Positions 36,100 to 48,326 of a stretch of DNA of 64,000 nt are shown here, piece after piece. How positions within the stretch are numbered: position 1 is the first letter of the stretch; the number at the start of each line of letters is the position of its first letter. The notes beneath the pieces are model-generated. The model did not search any database. It was not told the origin of the DNA and saw only the letters and a list, made by a program, of their open reading frames with translations. A program made the translations under genes and the position numbers. The DNA is from Lepraria neglecta (Eukaryota > Ascomycota > Lecanoromycetes > Lecanorales > Stereocaulaceae). The DNA is taken from contig CM065651.1 in NCBI GenBank assembly GCA_033220425.1, positions 4,340,001 to 4,404,000 of the forward strand. The letters run 5' to 3'.

Positions 36100-36935
36100 T
36101 GGTTCTACTTTAGGATCTTGTTACGGTAGTTAGTGTTGTTCGGCCGCTCAGGCGGAGGATTAGCCTGTGGTCTTACGCTTGAATGAAATAAGATCTCTGT
36201 CTCACACTCTTTTGCGTGCCCTTTGGTGTAAACCTAGCTTATGTGAACTTGTCCACGTCTCGGCTAGGGAATTTTACAGCCGGTAAGCGCACTTTCTAGG
36301 ATTATTGCCTTCCATTTCGTATATTCATCGCGCCCAATACATGTCTGTTGGTAAGAACCCTGCTCCTAGAACGCTTTTTGTGCCCTAAATCCCCCTCCCG
36401 AGATATCTCGTTTGGCACGAATCCTACTCCTAGACGGCCATTTGCACCTTCTTTCTTACTCCTGCAACCTGCGTTATATCGCCAACGGAAAGCCAACGGG
36501 GACGATTGGTAGGATATAGGACCCTTTGCTACCACCAAATCAAGCTTCAATCACCACCAAAACAGCACGATCGCAGATTATCCACCCTCTAAATCTATGA
36601 AACGCACGTGCGATGAGCTCGCTATTGATATAAACGATGTTCCTAACCCCGATAAAATTCCAACGAAGCGCGCTCGCAAGCCTCGAAAAATCTTCTAGGG
36701 TGGGGATGAGCCCACATGCTTGCTTGATTCCGACTCAGCTCCAGTTATGAATGGCAACAAAAGCAAGCGCTCAGAGCCCGAAGTGGTCGAAACTATTGAG
36801 AACGAGAGCCAGCAACCTGCCTAAACAAAGTGCTGTGAGAGCCCCAAAAGTCAAGAAGGAAGGGTCAGTAGCTCCAAATTATTTCTTCGAATTGCAATAC
36901 TGGTGCCGAAATTTAAAGGTATGATCTTGAACTAT
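36100..36935. other. Gap with a short basic coding-like remnant
   Basis: Between the RTA1-like gene and the deaminase lies a stretch with a short plus-strand frame at about 36598 (MKRTCDELAIDINDVPNPDK, then KIPTKRARKPRKIF before a stop) that resembles a nuclear localisation region, possibly a gene scrap. Nothing complete is present. Confidence 0.35.
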
Positions 36936-38028
36936 CTATATTTCTTGTCGAACCAGTATTGCACCCAACCGCTGTTTCTCCTCCTCGCCGCCAAAAATGC
37001 ATTCAATCGCCCGTCCAGAAAGTTTCACCAGCTCCTTCCGGCTCAAACCAAAATGTTCAGCGACGAGGAGGTATTCATTGCTCAACGGACTCCCAAAGAT
37101 TCCCACGTCATCGGTCTAGCATCATGCGTCAGCCTCCTATTCCTCAAGTCCAAGAGGCAAATTTCCTCACGCATAAAGCAATCGAACACTCCCTATCCTT
37201 CCACCACCCGAAATGATGCTCCCCAACTCCCCCCTCCGTCAAGCTTGCTTGCACGTTACAAGAAATACAAAGCTCCAATCCAATCCTTCTCCGCAGGATT
37301 TCGTGCATCATTTCCTCCGGAACATGAATCACATGCCCCAATCTGTCCGGCCCAAACTGCAACAAAGTTTCCAATTCCAGCTCCGAAGACGACGCCGGGA
37401 CTTCAGCGAAATGTAACGTTATTTTCAAACCATGCTGTTTAGCTTTTGTGAACGCGGCTTTGAAGATTGAGACGTCGCCTTTGCTTGGATCACCACACAA
37501 ATCAACGCCAACGACACCTCTTTCCCTGTACTTTATAGCTAGATCGACGACTTCCATCGCTTGCGAAGCGGTGTTGCGGCGGTCAATAGACAAGATCAGA
37601 TAAGTAGGCATGGCTTCCCTCCCTTCAAAGTTGTCAAGACACTCAAGTACCAAACCCACATAGTCCTCCTTGCTCACACCCTCGGAATATCTTGGCGTCG
37701 TTCTCAGCTCTAAGTAGACTACGCCGTCGTCTTTGAAGTCTTGGAGAACGGAGTTGGTGGAGTGGATGATGCTTTCCCGCGTGGAACAGAGAGTATAGAT
37801 GTATGACGAGAAGAGGGGGAAGAATGTTGTTACGTTCCAGGCTTTGTCTTTGGAGAGGAGTTCTAGTGGATCCTCGAGTAGGAGGTCAGGCGATGAAAGC
37901 TTGAGAGAAGTCCATACTTCGTGGAGGCATTGCGGGGTTATGCTGCCGGTGAGGTGGGCGTGGAGTTCGATTTTGGGTAAGGAGAGTGTGAATGCGGCGT
38001 CGACATCTGTTGTTGCCAATGGTGCCAT
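36936..38028 (-). CDS. Adenosine-deaminase-like protein (ADAL type)
   Basis: Two exons (38028-37171, 37115-36936) joined by a 55-nt phase-0 intron (GTGAGG..GCTAG) give 345 residues, the usual size for the family. The metal and catalytic residues of the adenosine deaminase superfamily are present: H23 and H25 in ELHAHLTGS, GVVGVDLCGDP, ITLHFAEVP (His and Glu), RLGHVIHV and T287-D288-D289 in ALCTDDVGIFGSPLSNEYLL just after the splice. Characterised ADAL enzymes remove the N6-methyl amine from N6-methyl-AMP, giving IMP in cytosolic nucleotide clean-up. Reading through the intron would give a false early stop, and the splice restores the conserved C-terminus. The gene looks intact. Confidence 0.88.
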
Positions 38029-39504
38029 GTTGGATATAAATTTGAGCTGTTGAGTGTGGGTGATACCTTAGATATTCCGAGAAATCGTTCCTGGCCCTAA
38101 AGCTGCAGTCCAAATTTAGCTTTAGCGGGGTAGTTGATGTGAGCTACAGTAGTGCGTGACTGCAGGGGTCCAAACGCTGACTCCTTCTTCCCTTTCAATT
38201 GAACCATCTTGTCAAAACAACACCTAACTTGAGTAAACCAAGAAGATGAACATCTTGCGGGTGGTTGACGTTTGATTTTATCGAGTAGCTAGCTGAGCTT
38301 TCAGGCGAAACCCTTACCTCCTTAATCAAAGGCTTGTAATGAGCTTTACTCCGGTATTTCTTGCGGCTCTTGAGTCAAGAGATGTCTAGTTTAGGGGGGT
38401 CGAAGAGCACTGAATCGGGCCTATCCGAATCATATAGAGCAGGTAATATAGTACCCATAAGACCACATGAGCACGCAGCCAAGCTGCTTCCAATGATAAG
38501 TTGCGTTCACCACTCATAGTCACTAGCAAACATATCATCTCTTTATTATTCGAAGCTGTGGAAGTGATGCGCATCATCGGACAAAAGCACATTTTCGCCA
38601 TATCCTCACAAATCAAACCTGCGAGACTGTTCTTTTCATCTTTGGAGTAGAAACCGTGATTATTTTGAGAATTTCAAGCCAGGTTTGCTACAATCCCTGC
38701 TCCAACCTCGCTCAATCCACCATCTTAGGTGCTCCATTAGCGTATTACGATACACAAAACTCTATTCAGGTAAGTAGAGAAATATAAATTGCCCGCTCTC
38801 TGTATGAGGTTTATGTTGGAAGCAATTAAGGTTTGGAGTTTCGTTTTGGCAAGATTACGTAGGAATGAAGCTTAGAAAGAAGCAATTGCTCACCACCTAA
38901 CGCCTAGCAAATGCGGGGCTTCTAAGGGTATATATCTATCCCATGTACAAGGCATGAAACACCCCCAACACCCCCCAACCCTCTCTTTCAAGCCCCAGAA
39001 AACCTCATGCAACTTTCATCACCACTGTAACTCTTACATCCACCCCGTTGAAAAGGCTCATTCATCGCTTTAGGACATGCTATTTACTTCCGCTTCCAGA
39101 TGATTTTAGCAATTGATAAAAGCATCATCTTCCGCCCTCTCATTTAGTACCACATGAAATCCTCCTAGAGCACCAGCAACCATATCTCCATGTCCTCACC
39201 CTCTTTCCCCCTCTTTCCTCCTCCCTTCCCCCCTTCCCTCTTCCCCCCACAAATCATTCTCTGCATCAGCTCAACAATCACCCACCTCACGATCCCCCTG
39301 GGGCGAGCAAAGTTCTAACTTCGGACAAAAAATGAGATCAGCAGGGCAACCGCACTGAAGCCGTTTCCGTCTGCGATGCATTCTATCTATTGGAACTGAT
39401 AGTCTAAACGGTTTGAATGAGTCCACTATATAACTCAAACGGTTCAAAGTGCACTATTTGAATCTGAAGCTGTACCAATTAATGTGTTAAGCCAAATCAA
39501 CGGT
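38029..39504. other. Long gap without a gene
   Basis: No gene is seen. A pyrimidine-rich tract (C/T runs, about 39195-39255) is the only striking feature. The sequence is moderately AT-rich, with short frames that overlap one another on both strands. Confidence 0.5.
39195..39255. repeat. Polypyrimidine (C/T) tract
   Basis: About 60 bases are almost entirely C and T, in runs such as TTTCCCCCTCTTTCCTCCTC. Low-complexity sequence that could form unusual DNA structures or be a promoter-type CT tract; no gene start is close. Confidence 0.7.
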
Positions 39505-40590
39505 CTAAACCAGTCTTCCTAGCCAGCACACTACAAAAATTGTTGCCGAATTGACCAAATCGAGTGCAGAGCTGGCGCTTTCCATCGACTTTTGAGGTCG
39601 TGCTCGTGCAACCAATAAGTCTTCGAATCTCGTTATTGCCAGTAATGGTTCAGTATTGGCAGCTACATTGAGTTCTTCCATCGTTGCATTGTCGAGGAAG
39701 CAAAGTTCGGAATGCAGCGTATACGCTAGGCATATTTTTTTCCTCAAATGAGGTTTTTGAATTCCCTTGAGGTCAACTCTCACCGCGGCTCTGTCCAACT
39801 CTCCACGCGGAAGAGGAGGAGGAATTTGTGCTACTTGCTATTCTTCCAATTGCTCCAGAATGCCTGGTAGCTTCTCTTCGAGTTCCCAAACATGTGTATC
39901 TACATCCGCTTCAATCCGATTCACGGTAGCATTGGCAGTGCCCAGATTATAGCTGTTCCTGTCAGTAATATTCGCGTGCGATGAGAGGAGGCTTACAGCT
40001 TGGCCACTGAAGCCGCCAAGTTCACATTTAAGTTCAATGTGATCTTACAAGCCGTCAACTCCTCCCTGAGTTTGGCAACCTCCTCTTGCTTGAATGTCCA
40101 CTTCAGACGTGAGGGTTGAATGAAAACATTGTCATGACGGGTTTCGGGGATGAGCATTCTGGGGCGCTTGCGCTATTCTCTTATCGAAGGAGGCCACACG
40201 CAGGCAGGTCACGCCTGCCAATCAACCACCGCCAGCCGATGTCAGCGAATTCTGCTAATCTGCACGGGTCCAAGACTGTGCTGCGCAACATTGGCATTGC
40301 CGTTCCAGCGAATGCTTTCCAACGTCACTCATAGTAATCGAGGCTGCTAAGGCTCCGCGGTCACACGTCGAAGCATTCGGTTTGTGCATTCTGTTCTTTG
40401 ATGAACAGATTGTACATGGTCGAGCCTCAGCCTGATCGAGTTTCAGCAAGGTTAATGAATTCTTTTGAACCCTTCGAATCCTTTGTATCCTTCGATGTAA
40501 TATCGCATCCCTTGTCCAAAATGTCAACATGCGCCTCGTTCAACTGCTCCTGGCCTTTAGACTGGGAATCTTCTCTACACGTCTAGCTAA
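39505..40590 (-). pseudogene. Decayed helical (coiled-coil) gene
   Basis: Minus-strand blocks in several frames read as helical, charged protein: LNEAHVDILDKGCDITSKD, TKDSKGSKEFINLAETR, EELTACKITLNLNVNLAASV, ATVNRIEADVDTHVWELEEK and LPGILEQLEE, then an open frame of about 97 codons (39798-39505) with DNATMEELNVAANTEPLLAI. The heptad-like spacing suggests a coiled coil. Stops and frame changes separate the blocks, at least four breaks. No domain is recognised. Confidence 0.35.
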
Positions 40591-40632
40591 ATCCTGACAT
40601 CTCTGGTATTGGTGTAAGAATGAAAAACTCCA

Positions 40633-42155
40633 ATGTCAGGACTTGTCGCTAATCGAGACGATGCCTACCTTTAGGCCCTCATAGGTTTTGGTGCTTCAGC
40701 CTACCTGACATTAATTCTATGGACTGTATATTTCCTGCTGGACCACGAGCACATCTCCAGCCCTGTCGACCGCCTGTGCATTGAGAGCTTGCCAGCACTA
40801 TGGGGCAAGAAGGATGGTAAACCGTCTAAGAAATGGAGCAGCGCCCTGCGAAGCGCCGTACTTACTTAGTGATTTGCAAGTTCTCACGGGTATCTCTATT
40901 CTCGTTAGTGGTTATAGTCAACCTCACTGCGGGCTTGCAATATACCATTGGCAATTGATTGTCGATCTAGTCTGGTTCTCCTTAATTACGTATCTCACAA
41001 CTTTCACAAGCCTTCGCGGTTATTTCCAGGAACGACCCGCTCTCAGACTGGGGCGTATGCTCTGTATGGTGGTTACAGCGATGATGCTTAGCTGCGCTTT
41101 GGGGTCTACTGGCTACGGTGCTCCCGCTTCATTTCCTGCATATTGTCTGCTTCACCCACCGACCATGACCCAGGGTTTGGAGGAAACACCCGCATATGGC
41201 CATGTCGAATACAATGCCGCATACGTTGCGATTGCCTTGGCATTGCTGATGGTCAGCTATCTCACTCGAAGAATTATACAGCTGTTCCCAAAAGCCACGG
41301 ACACAGTACAAACGACTTTTCGCACCCGTCCAAGCAACGCCTTGAAGAGGTGCCTTTCCCAATCAAAGGGTCGAGTCTCTGCCCCTCTGGCCGATGGGAC
41401 AAGACTTGGAGCATAGTCGTGTATCAGTCTTTGCTATCAATATACTGTCTTCTTAAGGTGGCGGCCGATCTGTATAGTTCAGTGCTTTGGGAGGTTTGTT
41501 GCTGCTCCCTCTTTTCCGCTAGGATTTTACTCGCTGACGGACGCTAGATCACGTTGTTGGCATTGGCTCTTGCATGGGGGACTATTTGTGTCCTCCGCGG
41601 CCGTAGCAGCGAGGACAGCTTTATTGGAAACCTGACAAGCCTTGTGGACCAGGAGGATGCCTGGGGTTTCGGTCAAGTCATTAGTGTGATACTCTTAGCA
41701 TTACCCATAGTGTCTTTCTCTGAGGTCATCTATGGCAGGTTGGCAATACTTCCTTTCTTCACTTATTAGTAACACCAGCTGACTTGACACCTATTCAAGA
41801 AGTAATTGCTGTGCTGAAGAAAGACCCCTTTGTTACTGCACCATTCATGATCAGCCATGGGCCAAATATAAGTCTGCCCTATTATGGACCTGTTAAATCT
41901 TATCAAGACTTCTATCAGCAGCGCTGGTACAGAAAGTTGATCCTCCTATGTCTTCTATCCTTAGCCGTTGGCGGGGACACGCTTGTCAGTATCCAATACG
42001 AGGATACTACCGTCGCCCTAATGAACCCGTGGTCATGGTTTAATCTAGTGGAATCTTATGGCTCGTGGTTTGCTCTGAATCTGGGTATCCTATGGACCTT
42101 CAATCGCATGGAACGGCACTGTGGCTTTGCTATTGGGTATTTCAGTCGCATTTGA
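40633..42155 (+). pseudogene. Decayed multi-span integral membrane protein
   Basis: From an ATG at 40633 (MSGLVANRD) coding sequence reads GFGASAYLTLILWTVYFLLD, LTGISILVSGYSQPHCGLAI, YHWQLIVDLVWFSLITYLTT, RPALRLGRMLCMVVTAMMLS, YAHVAIALALL-type helices (YNAAYVAIALALLMVSYLTR), SIVVYQSLLSIYCLLKVAAD and LLALALAWGTICVLRGRS, then QVISVILLALPIVSFSEVIY. These blocks match a family of fungal integral membrane proteins of unknown function found widely in Leotiomycetes and Sordariomycetes. An in-frame TAG lies after the ninth to thirteenth codon region, the frame changes near 40862 and again near 41340-41400, and a normal-looking intron (GTTTGT..CGCTAG) follows VLWE. The C-terminal frame ends at 42153. 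Too many lesions for a working gene. Confidence 0.55.
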
Positions 42156-43508
42156 TCTTCTCCATAATTGGCGCGTCTATTCTGGCCCAATGCCCTTGGG
42201 TCTCTTCTAACTCAAACATAATACTCTCGGCTCCGGGAGCTTCCATTTGCGTTCTTTGAATCGAGTTTGTCTCATGCACGGTGGGGACCTGGCATACTCA
42301 TTTGAATGCCAAGCCCTCGAATGCCACTATACCAACTGCTGGCAGATCGAATTCTATGAACAGCACGATGCGACGATGTCAGAAATGGCAGACCCTGTGA
42401 GCAGTATCGATCGCCCATACGCGAATAGGGAGTGGGGACTGTGAAGCTTGCAGGGAGAAAGGGATAGTGAAAAGGCAAATTCAGATACAGACTAGTGAGC
42501 AAAACTTGACGTCAATGGGATATAGGAAGACGAGACAGGGCGACTGGGTAGATGATGAGGGGAAAGTGCTGTCGCCGCTGTAGTGGGAGGGGAAGGAGGT
42601 GTGGTGATGTGGTTGCTGGATGTTTGGTAGAGGGTTGATTGGAAGGAGATGGATGAGAGCAAGAGTAGGACTGCTAGAGGTGGAAAGAGGGAGGATGAAG
42701 TTGCACAAGATGAAGCGTGGTATGACTCCGCAGTCAATGGAGGAGATTGAACGCGGGCAAGAAGAAAATCCAAAGAGTGAGGAGTTGAGAATTGGGGATG
42801 GAAGGGTTGGTTGCGATCGTGCATACCAGTGGAGGTTTTTAGATCAGGGCAACGATGATCGTGTCTTGTAGTCGGCTTGTATGGTGGATGTTGATGCTCG
42901 AGGTTGCTGTAGCGTTGAATGCGAGCCCGTGGTGGGTGAGGAAAACGTGCTATGGCGTAAGGATTTATTACTACTACGGGCGAGGTATATGAGCACAAGA
43001 GATAATTTTGACTTCAACATCATCACCGGGACAAAAGGAAGCGCCGTTGAGTGGTATTTAAGAGAAATTGCAGTAGCGTTGAGGCAACGGGATAGTTACG
43101 GAGGAAAGCATTCGGTGATGGCGACCGGCACCCATCATGGCAGTAATTTGATCTCATGGCAGGAACAACGCCAGTTCAACCTCAACACAAAAAGACTAAG
43201 ATGGGAATGGAAGTTTGCGCAAAGAGATCAACATGTCAAATGAATTTGTCAAGAAGAGAAAATTGTATTTTGATTCCCGTATACCGGGTAAAGTAATTAT
43301 ATGAAGATCTGCGCCTCTGCTGCGCCTGGAATGCCTTGCCGTCTATGCTACCTTTTCTACCTACATTAGTTCGTAGCCTCTTGCATGTACCAGGAAGTAC
43401 CCAACAAAAAGGTATACTTTCAGCAAGCAAACAACAATACCAACATGCATGCCGCTCTATTCATCCCCACACACTCCAACTGAATCGAAGAGATGATTCA
43501 CTTCGCGC

Positions 43509-44386
43509 TTACAAGATATAAGCAGCCAGACCGAGAACAGCGGCGAGAGGAATGCCAGTTGCCTTGGCCGCACCACCGGTGAAGTGGGTGGTTGTTGGCT
43601 TGGGGGCAACGCCTGAGGGGGCGGCTGTGCCATGGGCCACTGGCGCAGGTGCTAGGGTTGTTGCGACCTGTGCTGGGGCAGTGGGGGTGAAGACGGTGGT
43701 GGTTGGCACTGCAGTGCTGGTGGTGAATGGCCCGTTGGTAACGGTGACAGTCTGGCTGGGGGTGGCAGTGTAGGTGGCAGTCTCAGTTGGGCCTGGAACG
43801 ACCAAAGTGGTGCTTGAGGGGCACACGGTGGTGTAGGAGGCAACGGTTGTGGTGACGACGGTCAAGCCGGTGGAGGTGACGGGCACGCCAGGGGTGAGGG
43901 TTGCAGTTTTGGTGAGCGTGCATGGGCATTCGGTGATTGTGAGGGTCTCGGATGCGGTTGCGGTGTAGGTCTTGCCGTTCTGGATGATGGACGTTGCGAG
44001 CGGGCAGTAGGTTGTGTAAGATGTGACGAGCTCAGTGGTTGTAGTTGCGAAGGGAGTGGCAGTTGTCTTGTGGGTGAGTGTGCATGGGCAGTTGGTGATT
44101 GTCAGGGTAGTTGCCTGTGAGTGGATTTGTTAGTGGGAACATCGGGATGGATATCTTAGGTGGAGAAAATGAAATTGCTCACCTCAGTTGCAGTGTAGGT
44201 CTGGTTGCCTTGAACCACGGTAGTGGCGTATGGGCAGTAGGTAGTGTAGGAGGTGACGACTGAGGTAACATCGATGACCGTTGGGCTTGGGATAGATCCA
44301 CCAGTTCCACTTGCGCTTATGCTGTAGTTTCCATGGGCAGACACAACGCCAGCGACGGCAGCGAGAGCGAAGATTGCGGATATCAT
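43509..44386 (-). CDS. GPI-anchored Thr-rich cell-wall protein
   Basis: Two exons (44386-44183, 44114-43509) joined by a 68-nt phase-0 intron give 269 residues. A signal peptide (MISAIFALAAVAGVVSAHG) is followed by Thr/Ser-rich repeats with a recurring unit: VVTSYTTYCPYATTVV, LVTSYTTYCPLATSII and VASYTTVCPSSTTLVV, alternating with TLTITNCPCTLT and TLTITECPCTLT. The C-terminus is Thr/Pro/Ala-rich and ends in a hydrophobic tail (GIPLAAVLGLAAYIL) after a small-residue stretch (GGAAKAT), as expected for GPI attachment. The product is probably heavily O-mannosylated and linked to the wall. The intron falls exactly between two repeat halves. It looks intact. Confidence 0.85.
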
Positions 44387-45779
44387 TTTGAGTGAGATTT
44401 TTTTGATTTAGATGGAAGAGAAGTGGTTGCTTAGGGAGTGTATTAAAAGATTAATAAATCTGAAGATTGCAAGGAACGATTGACACTATTTAACGAGTGA
44501 CTGTTGAAAGATGGATGGAACAGGAAAAAGAGAAGAGAAGAAATGATTGAGGGGATGGAGAGAATTAATAGGACGGGATATTGAGGGATGTTCAGGAGCG
44601 GCGCATCCAACAGCTGTTCAGGACCTCGTATTTTGACATCCCCTATTTTTCCCCTACCTATGTCCTAGCAGCATCCTAGCCCGTGTCCGTATTTTGGGTT
44701 TAATGAGCCTTCTTCCTGTTTTGGCCGGATGGGGTAATAATCGGGTGGAATTGGCAGGGAGTGCGGTCACCGCTTGGCAGGGCTGTTGCCCAAGAATAGC
44801 AGGGTAGAGCCAAATACCCCTGAGTTGGGCGAGAAGTTGGCAACGGCGTCGCATGTGAGTGGGTCGGGATGACATGGATCTGGTGATGGCGGTGTGTTGT
44901 AACCGGCATTAGCAGAGCCTAGCCATGCATAACCTATCAATTTCTGCAGGAACGCGCTGCCGCATTCAAGCATTGGCCCCTGTTTTACCCCTGACTAAGG
45001 CGGAATTGCCGTTTCAGCCAAGTCAGCTAAGCCTATCAAAAGGCACCAAAATCACTCCCGCTAAGCTACATTGCGGGCGAAAAGACCCGACAGGCTAGAG
45101 AAGCGAGGGGGCTTGAACTAAAACGTCGTGTGGTGGAGATCCCCCCTTCGGCGAAACCTTCCAGCTGCGATTTTCATCAACTTGAATTCGTAAAGTGACT
45201 GACTTCTGAGACACAAGGCGTTGCTTCCGTATCTTCTATACTTTTCGTTGAAGTTCGAATCCTCCTCTGGTTTTTACTCTAGATCTCGTTCGCAAAAGGA
45301 ATGCATACGCGCTGGGATTCCAGCTGGAACGGCTCTTGCGACCCCAAAGCGGTCAATTCTCGTATAAGCAGTGCTAAGCACGGGTAGTTGTATGGGTGGA
45401 GCCCTGTCAAGATTGCCGCCGATCATTCTGAGCGATAAATCTGGGAAAACTTGCGCAAAGGCGCAAGTTGTAGAAAATGAATCGACTCATTTCTATAAAC
45501 AAAGGAGCTATGAACGGCGTACTCCGTCCTAGTTAAGACTTTTTCCTGAGGAGCTCCCATGGCGAGACTTCAGCCTCCACGCGCCCTCGCTTGATTCCTT
45601 GGCTCCGAAGGAGTCTCCACGGCGCTACACATGAGGCTCCCTCGGACCCTGAGCCGGATTCGAGGATGTCCGATCCAGCTCGTACGTACGGCCGCGTCCG
45701 GGTTCAGAGGATTTTATACAAGGCTGAGTGAAAAAATTGCAAGGTAAGCATATGTGATGTGTTCGAGGGATGTTCGGCG

Positions 45780-46120
45780 AGTCCTTGGAAGCCGCTCTGT
45801 GTAAGGAGTTTGGGTAATTAATAAATCAGAGGAGAACATTTTCTTTGGCACCTCAGCGAAGCCAGTGTGTGAGTTTGCGCACTGAGACGGTAGTATCCCA
45901 ATGATCTATTGTGAGACAAGAATGATGCAAGAAGCCCGACCGTGCAAGGAGCTGGGACCAGGAATAATTCCAAACATATGTACTGTTCTCTTTGTGGATA
46001 CCATCTAGAGCTGCGAGTGTGAGAGCTTGCTCACCATATGCGAAAGATCATCCAAATAAATTGTTCTGAAACAAGAACAATGCAAGCAGCCGAGCTGTGC
46101 AAGGAGCTCGGGCAATTAAG
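45780..46120. repeat. Diverged ~150-bp tandem-like repeats
   Basis: Related segments recur at about 45789, 45941 and 46088: GGAAGCCGCTCTGTGTAAGG, AGCCCGACCGTGCAAGGAGC and GCAGCCGAGCTGTGCAAGGA. The second and third are also preceded by similar text (GAGACAAGAATGATGCAAGA and GAAACAAGAACAATGCAAGC). Spacing is about 150 bases. The unit matches no transposon or gene that I know, and similarity is only partial. Confidence 0.5.
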
Positions 46121-47248
46121 CTGTCGCTTGGTACCGAGGGCGGCGTGTTCCAACAAACCGGATTGAGAAAATCCGTGCGCAAGGTGCTGATGCAAGAGAT
46201 TACATCCTGCGGTCTCGTAATGCAGGTTTGATGTTTCGTCCTCATAGTGCGTTTTCACGCTTGACTGCCAAGTCCTCAATGTTCACGCTTGCTCGCATAA
46301 TGAGAAAGTCATGAGTTGCATGTCCTAATATGCTGAAAACACGTATGTCGGAGAGAGGCGCAAGGTGCGCTGAAACCATTGGATTTTGTTCATGTAAGGT
46401 TTGGGTCGTTGGTGCTCTTGTCCAAACTCCGTTTTTCCTGGAACTCTTGGCTTTGGCCCATAAGCTTGGTTGGATGAACTCAATGCTGGCAAAGACTCCA
46501 AAAGAAGCCCGTCTCATTTCCTCAGACCCTTGATCTCTGATTGCGAGTGCGTGCTTGAGTGATTACCTGGACACTCTCAATTGGTGCCTTGATGGATTCT
46601 GGGCAGTCTTCAGAGACGGTGGTTGCGAGTTGCTAGTACGAGTTTGGATTGCTAACTGCATGTAACAGTCACTCTGTCTGCGCGGGATATTGATGCATAG
46701 TGTGCAATGATGCACGCTGCGGATGTTAGATCTGCACTCAAGCAAGAAGAAAAGTTGGCGCTCACTAACCTACAGTATTTGAAGCAATGGAAAAAAAACA
46801 AGAGTTTGCTAACAATCGAGCGGCTAAACTAGGCCCAGAAAAGCCAGTGATGTGTTTGTGCCTTACATAGTGAGTGTGGAAATTCCCGTCTCGATCTGAT
46901 GAACCTCTTCAGCTTTTTCTCCCGATTTGCCATCGGCGATGCGTCCGTCGAGGGTTCTTTGGCAAAAGCCTGCTTAACCCTTAACCTTCTCTCCCTGGGT
47001 ATCGGATTCAAGATGAACGCATGCAATCACTAGGTCTAGTCCCACACGTATGGGTACCCTGCAGCTTAGATACTGGGTGCCTTAGTCAACGAGGCCACTT
47101 GGGCACCAGCCATGCCAATTCCAAAAACTGCACCGAACTTCTCCTCTGCCGACGCCGCAGTAGCTAGACAAAGTCCGCCAGCGCTAGTATAAAGGCACTC
47201 TAGAATGTTGTGAATTCTGCTTCCACTACGACGAATGGAATGGTATTC

Positions 47249-47302
47249 CAAAAAAAAAAACAGAAAAAGAAAACAGAAAAAGAAAAAAGAAAAGGAGAAA
47301 CA
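47249..47302. repeat. A-rich low-complexity tract
   Basis: About 54 bases of A runs separated by single C or G (CAGAAAAAGAAAAC-type units). It lies about 120 bases before the start of the chitin-binding relic. Confidence 0.8.
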
Positions 47303-47420
47303 AATGATTCCCAGATGGAGTTGCTGCGTAGTTCATTTATCCCCTTCCCAGCCAGGTACTTAAAAGAAACTCTCCAAATCAAGCCGCAACCTTTTCGTCC
47401 CCCGAAAGAAATCTACTACA

Positions 47421-47947
47421 ATGTCTCCCCTTGCCTCAGTATTCCTTCTATTTATCCTCACCCTCTGCACACGACGCTCAAGCGCCCAGTCCTCCAAACT
47501 CGCGAGGCAACAGGCATCCATCATTAACCCCACTGCCATGGATATCACCCTCACTCGTTCAACCTCCTCCGTAAAACATAAATTCGTATGCACAGAAGAA
47601 GGCATGTTCGCCAATCCCTCCGACTGCTAAAGTTTCATTCGTTGTGTTGCGGATGGGAAAAGGTTCCGCCGCTACGATGTCGAGTGCCCCCTGGTGCGGG
47701 GGTTTGTCCCAAGATGCGAGTTTGTGGGTTCCAGGGGCAGTGTAAGACGACTTGTGATTGGGGTGAGGGTGTGAGAGTTTCGGATGCGGGTGAGAAAGAG
47801 GAGGATGATGCTGCGGCTGGGGTTGCACGGCCGTGTAAGGTTGTGTGTAAGAATGGGAAGTGTAGGACGTTTTGTGATGCGAAAGAAGTTATGATAGCTG
47901 TGGGTGTTGATGGGAAAGAGGATGAGGGTGCTGCGGGAGAGTTGTAG
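47421..47947 (+). pseudogene. Broken secreted chitin-binding (CBM14-like) gene
   Basis: The ATG at 47421 (ACAATGTC) opens a signal peptide (MSPLASVFLLFILTLCTRRS, cleavage near SSAQ). The mature part has a CBM14/peritrophin-A-like pattern: FVCTEEGMFANPSDC, then SFIRCVADGKRFRRYDVECP. The position after PSDC, where the family usually has an aromatic residue, is a TAA (47628-47630), which differs from a Tyr codon by one base. After VECP the frame also changes; the other frame continues PPGAGVCPKMRVCGFQGQC and CKVVCKNGKCRTFC, ending at 47947. Such proteins bind chitin in the fungal wall or shield it. The stop and the frame change together point to loss of function. Confidence 0.6.
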
Positions 47948-48326
47948 GAGTAAAGGTGGTAGTGGAACTGCTGGGTGGAGACTTAAGTAGCGGGGTTGAA
48001 GAGAGAGGGTTGTGCAGGTATGGGGTTTAAGGATTATTTTGTGGGCGGAGTTTGATGATCGTCGATGTTGATGGACGACAGGTCGAGAGTGTTTTGGGTT
48101 GCGGTGTGTGAGTGAGACCGCAAGGAACGCGTGCCTAATGACTGCATATGTATATCCAAGATGCGTCATGCCTTGGGGAGCTTCACGAGTATAAGTAATT
48201 CAAGGCTCGAGATCATAGATTCACCGTCGTTTAGACTTTTATTATCCCAACCAAGAGCAAGTTTAATGAGGTGATGATACCATTGATCCCGCTCACGCGA
48301 GGAGTTTGCTCCATATCCTGCACCTG

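Larger units (their letters stand above)
44387..47420. other. Long gap with diverged repeats and low-complexity sequence
   Basis: No gene is supportable. The stretch holds diverged copies of a roughly 150-bp unit (45780-46120), AT-rich and A-rich runs (47249-47302) and short frames without domains. A tRNA-like GTTCGAATCC occurs at about 45254 but no cloverleaf can be drawn. Confidence 0.4.

Noticed and set aside
42492-42998. Minus-strand Pro/Ser/His-rich frame of 168 codons
   Set aside because: It lies in strongly G-rich sequence on the plus strand, has low complexity and no ATG-context or domain support; more likely chance.
45245-45275. tRNA-like GTTCGAATCC motif
   Set aside because: The bases on either side do not form a T-arm stem and no D- or anticodon arm can be drawn.
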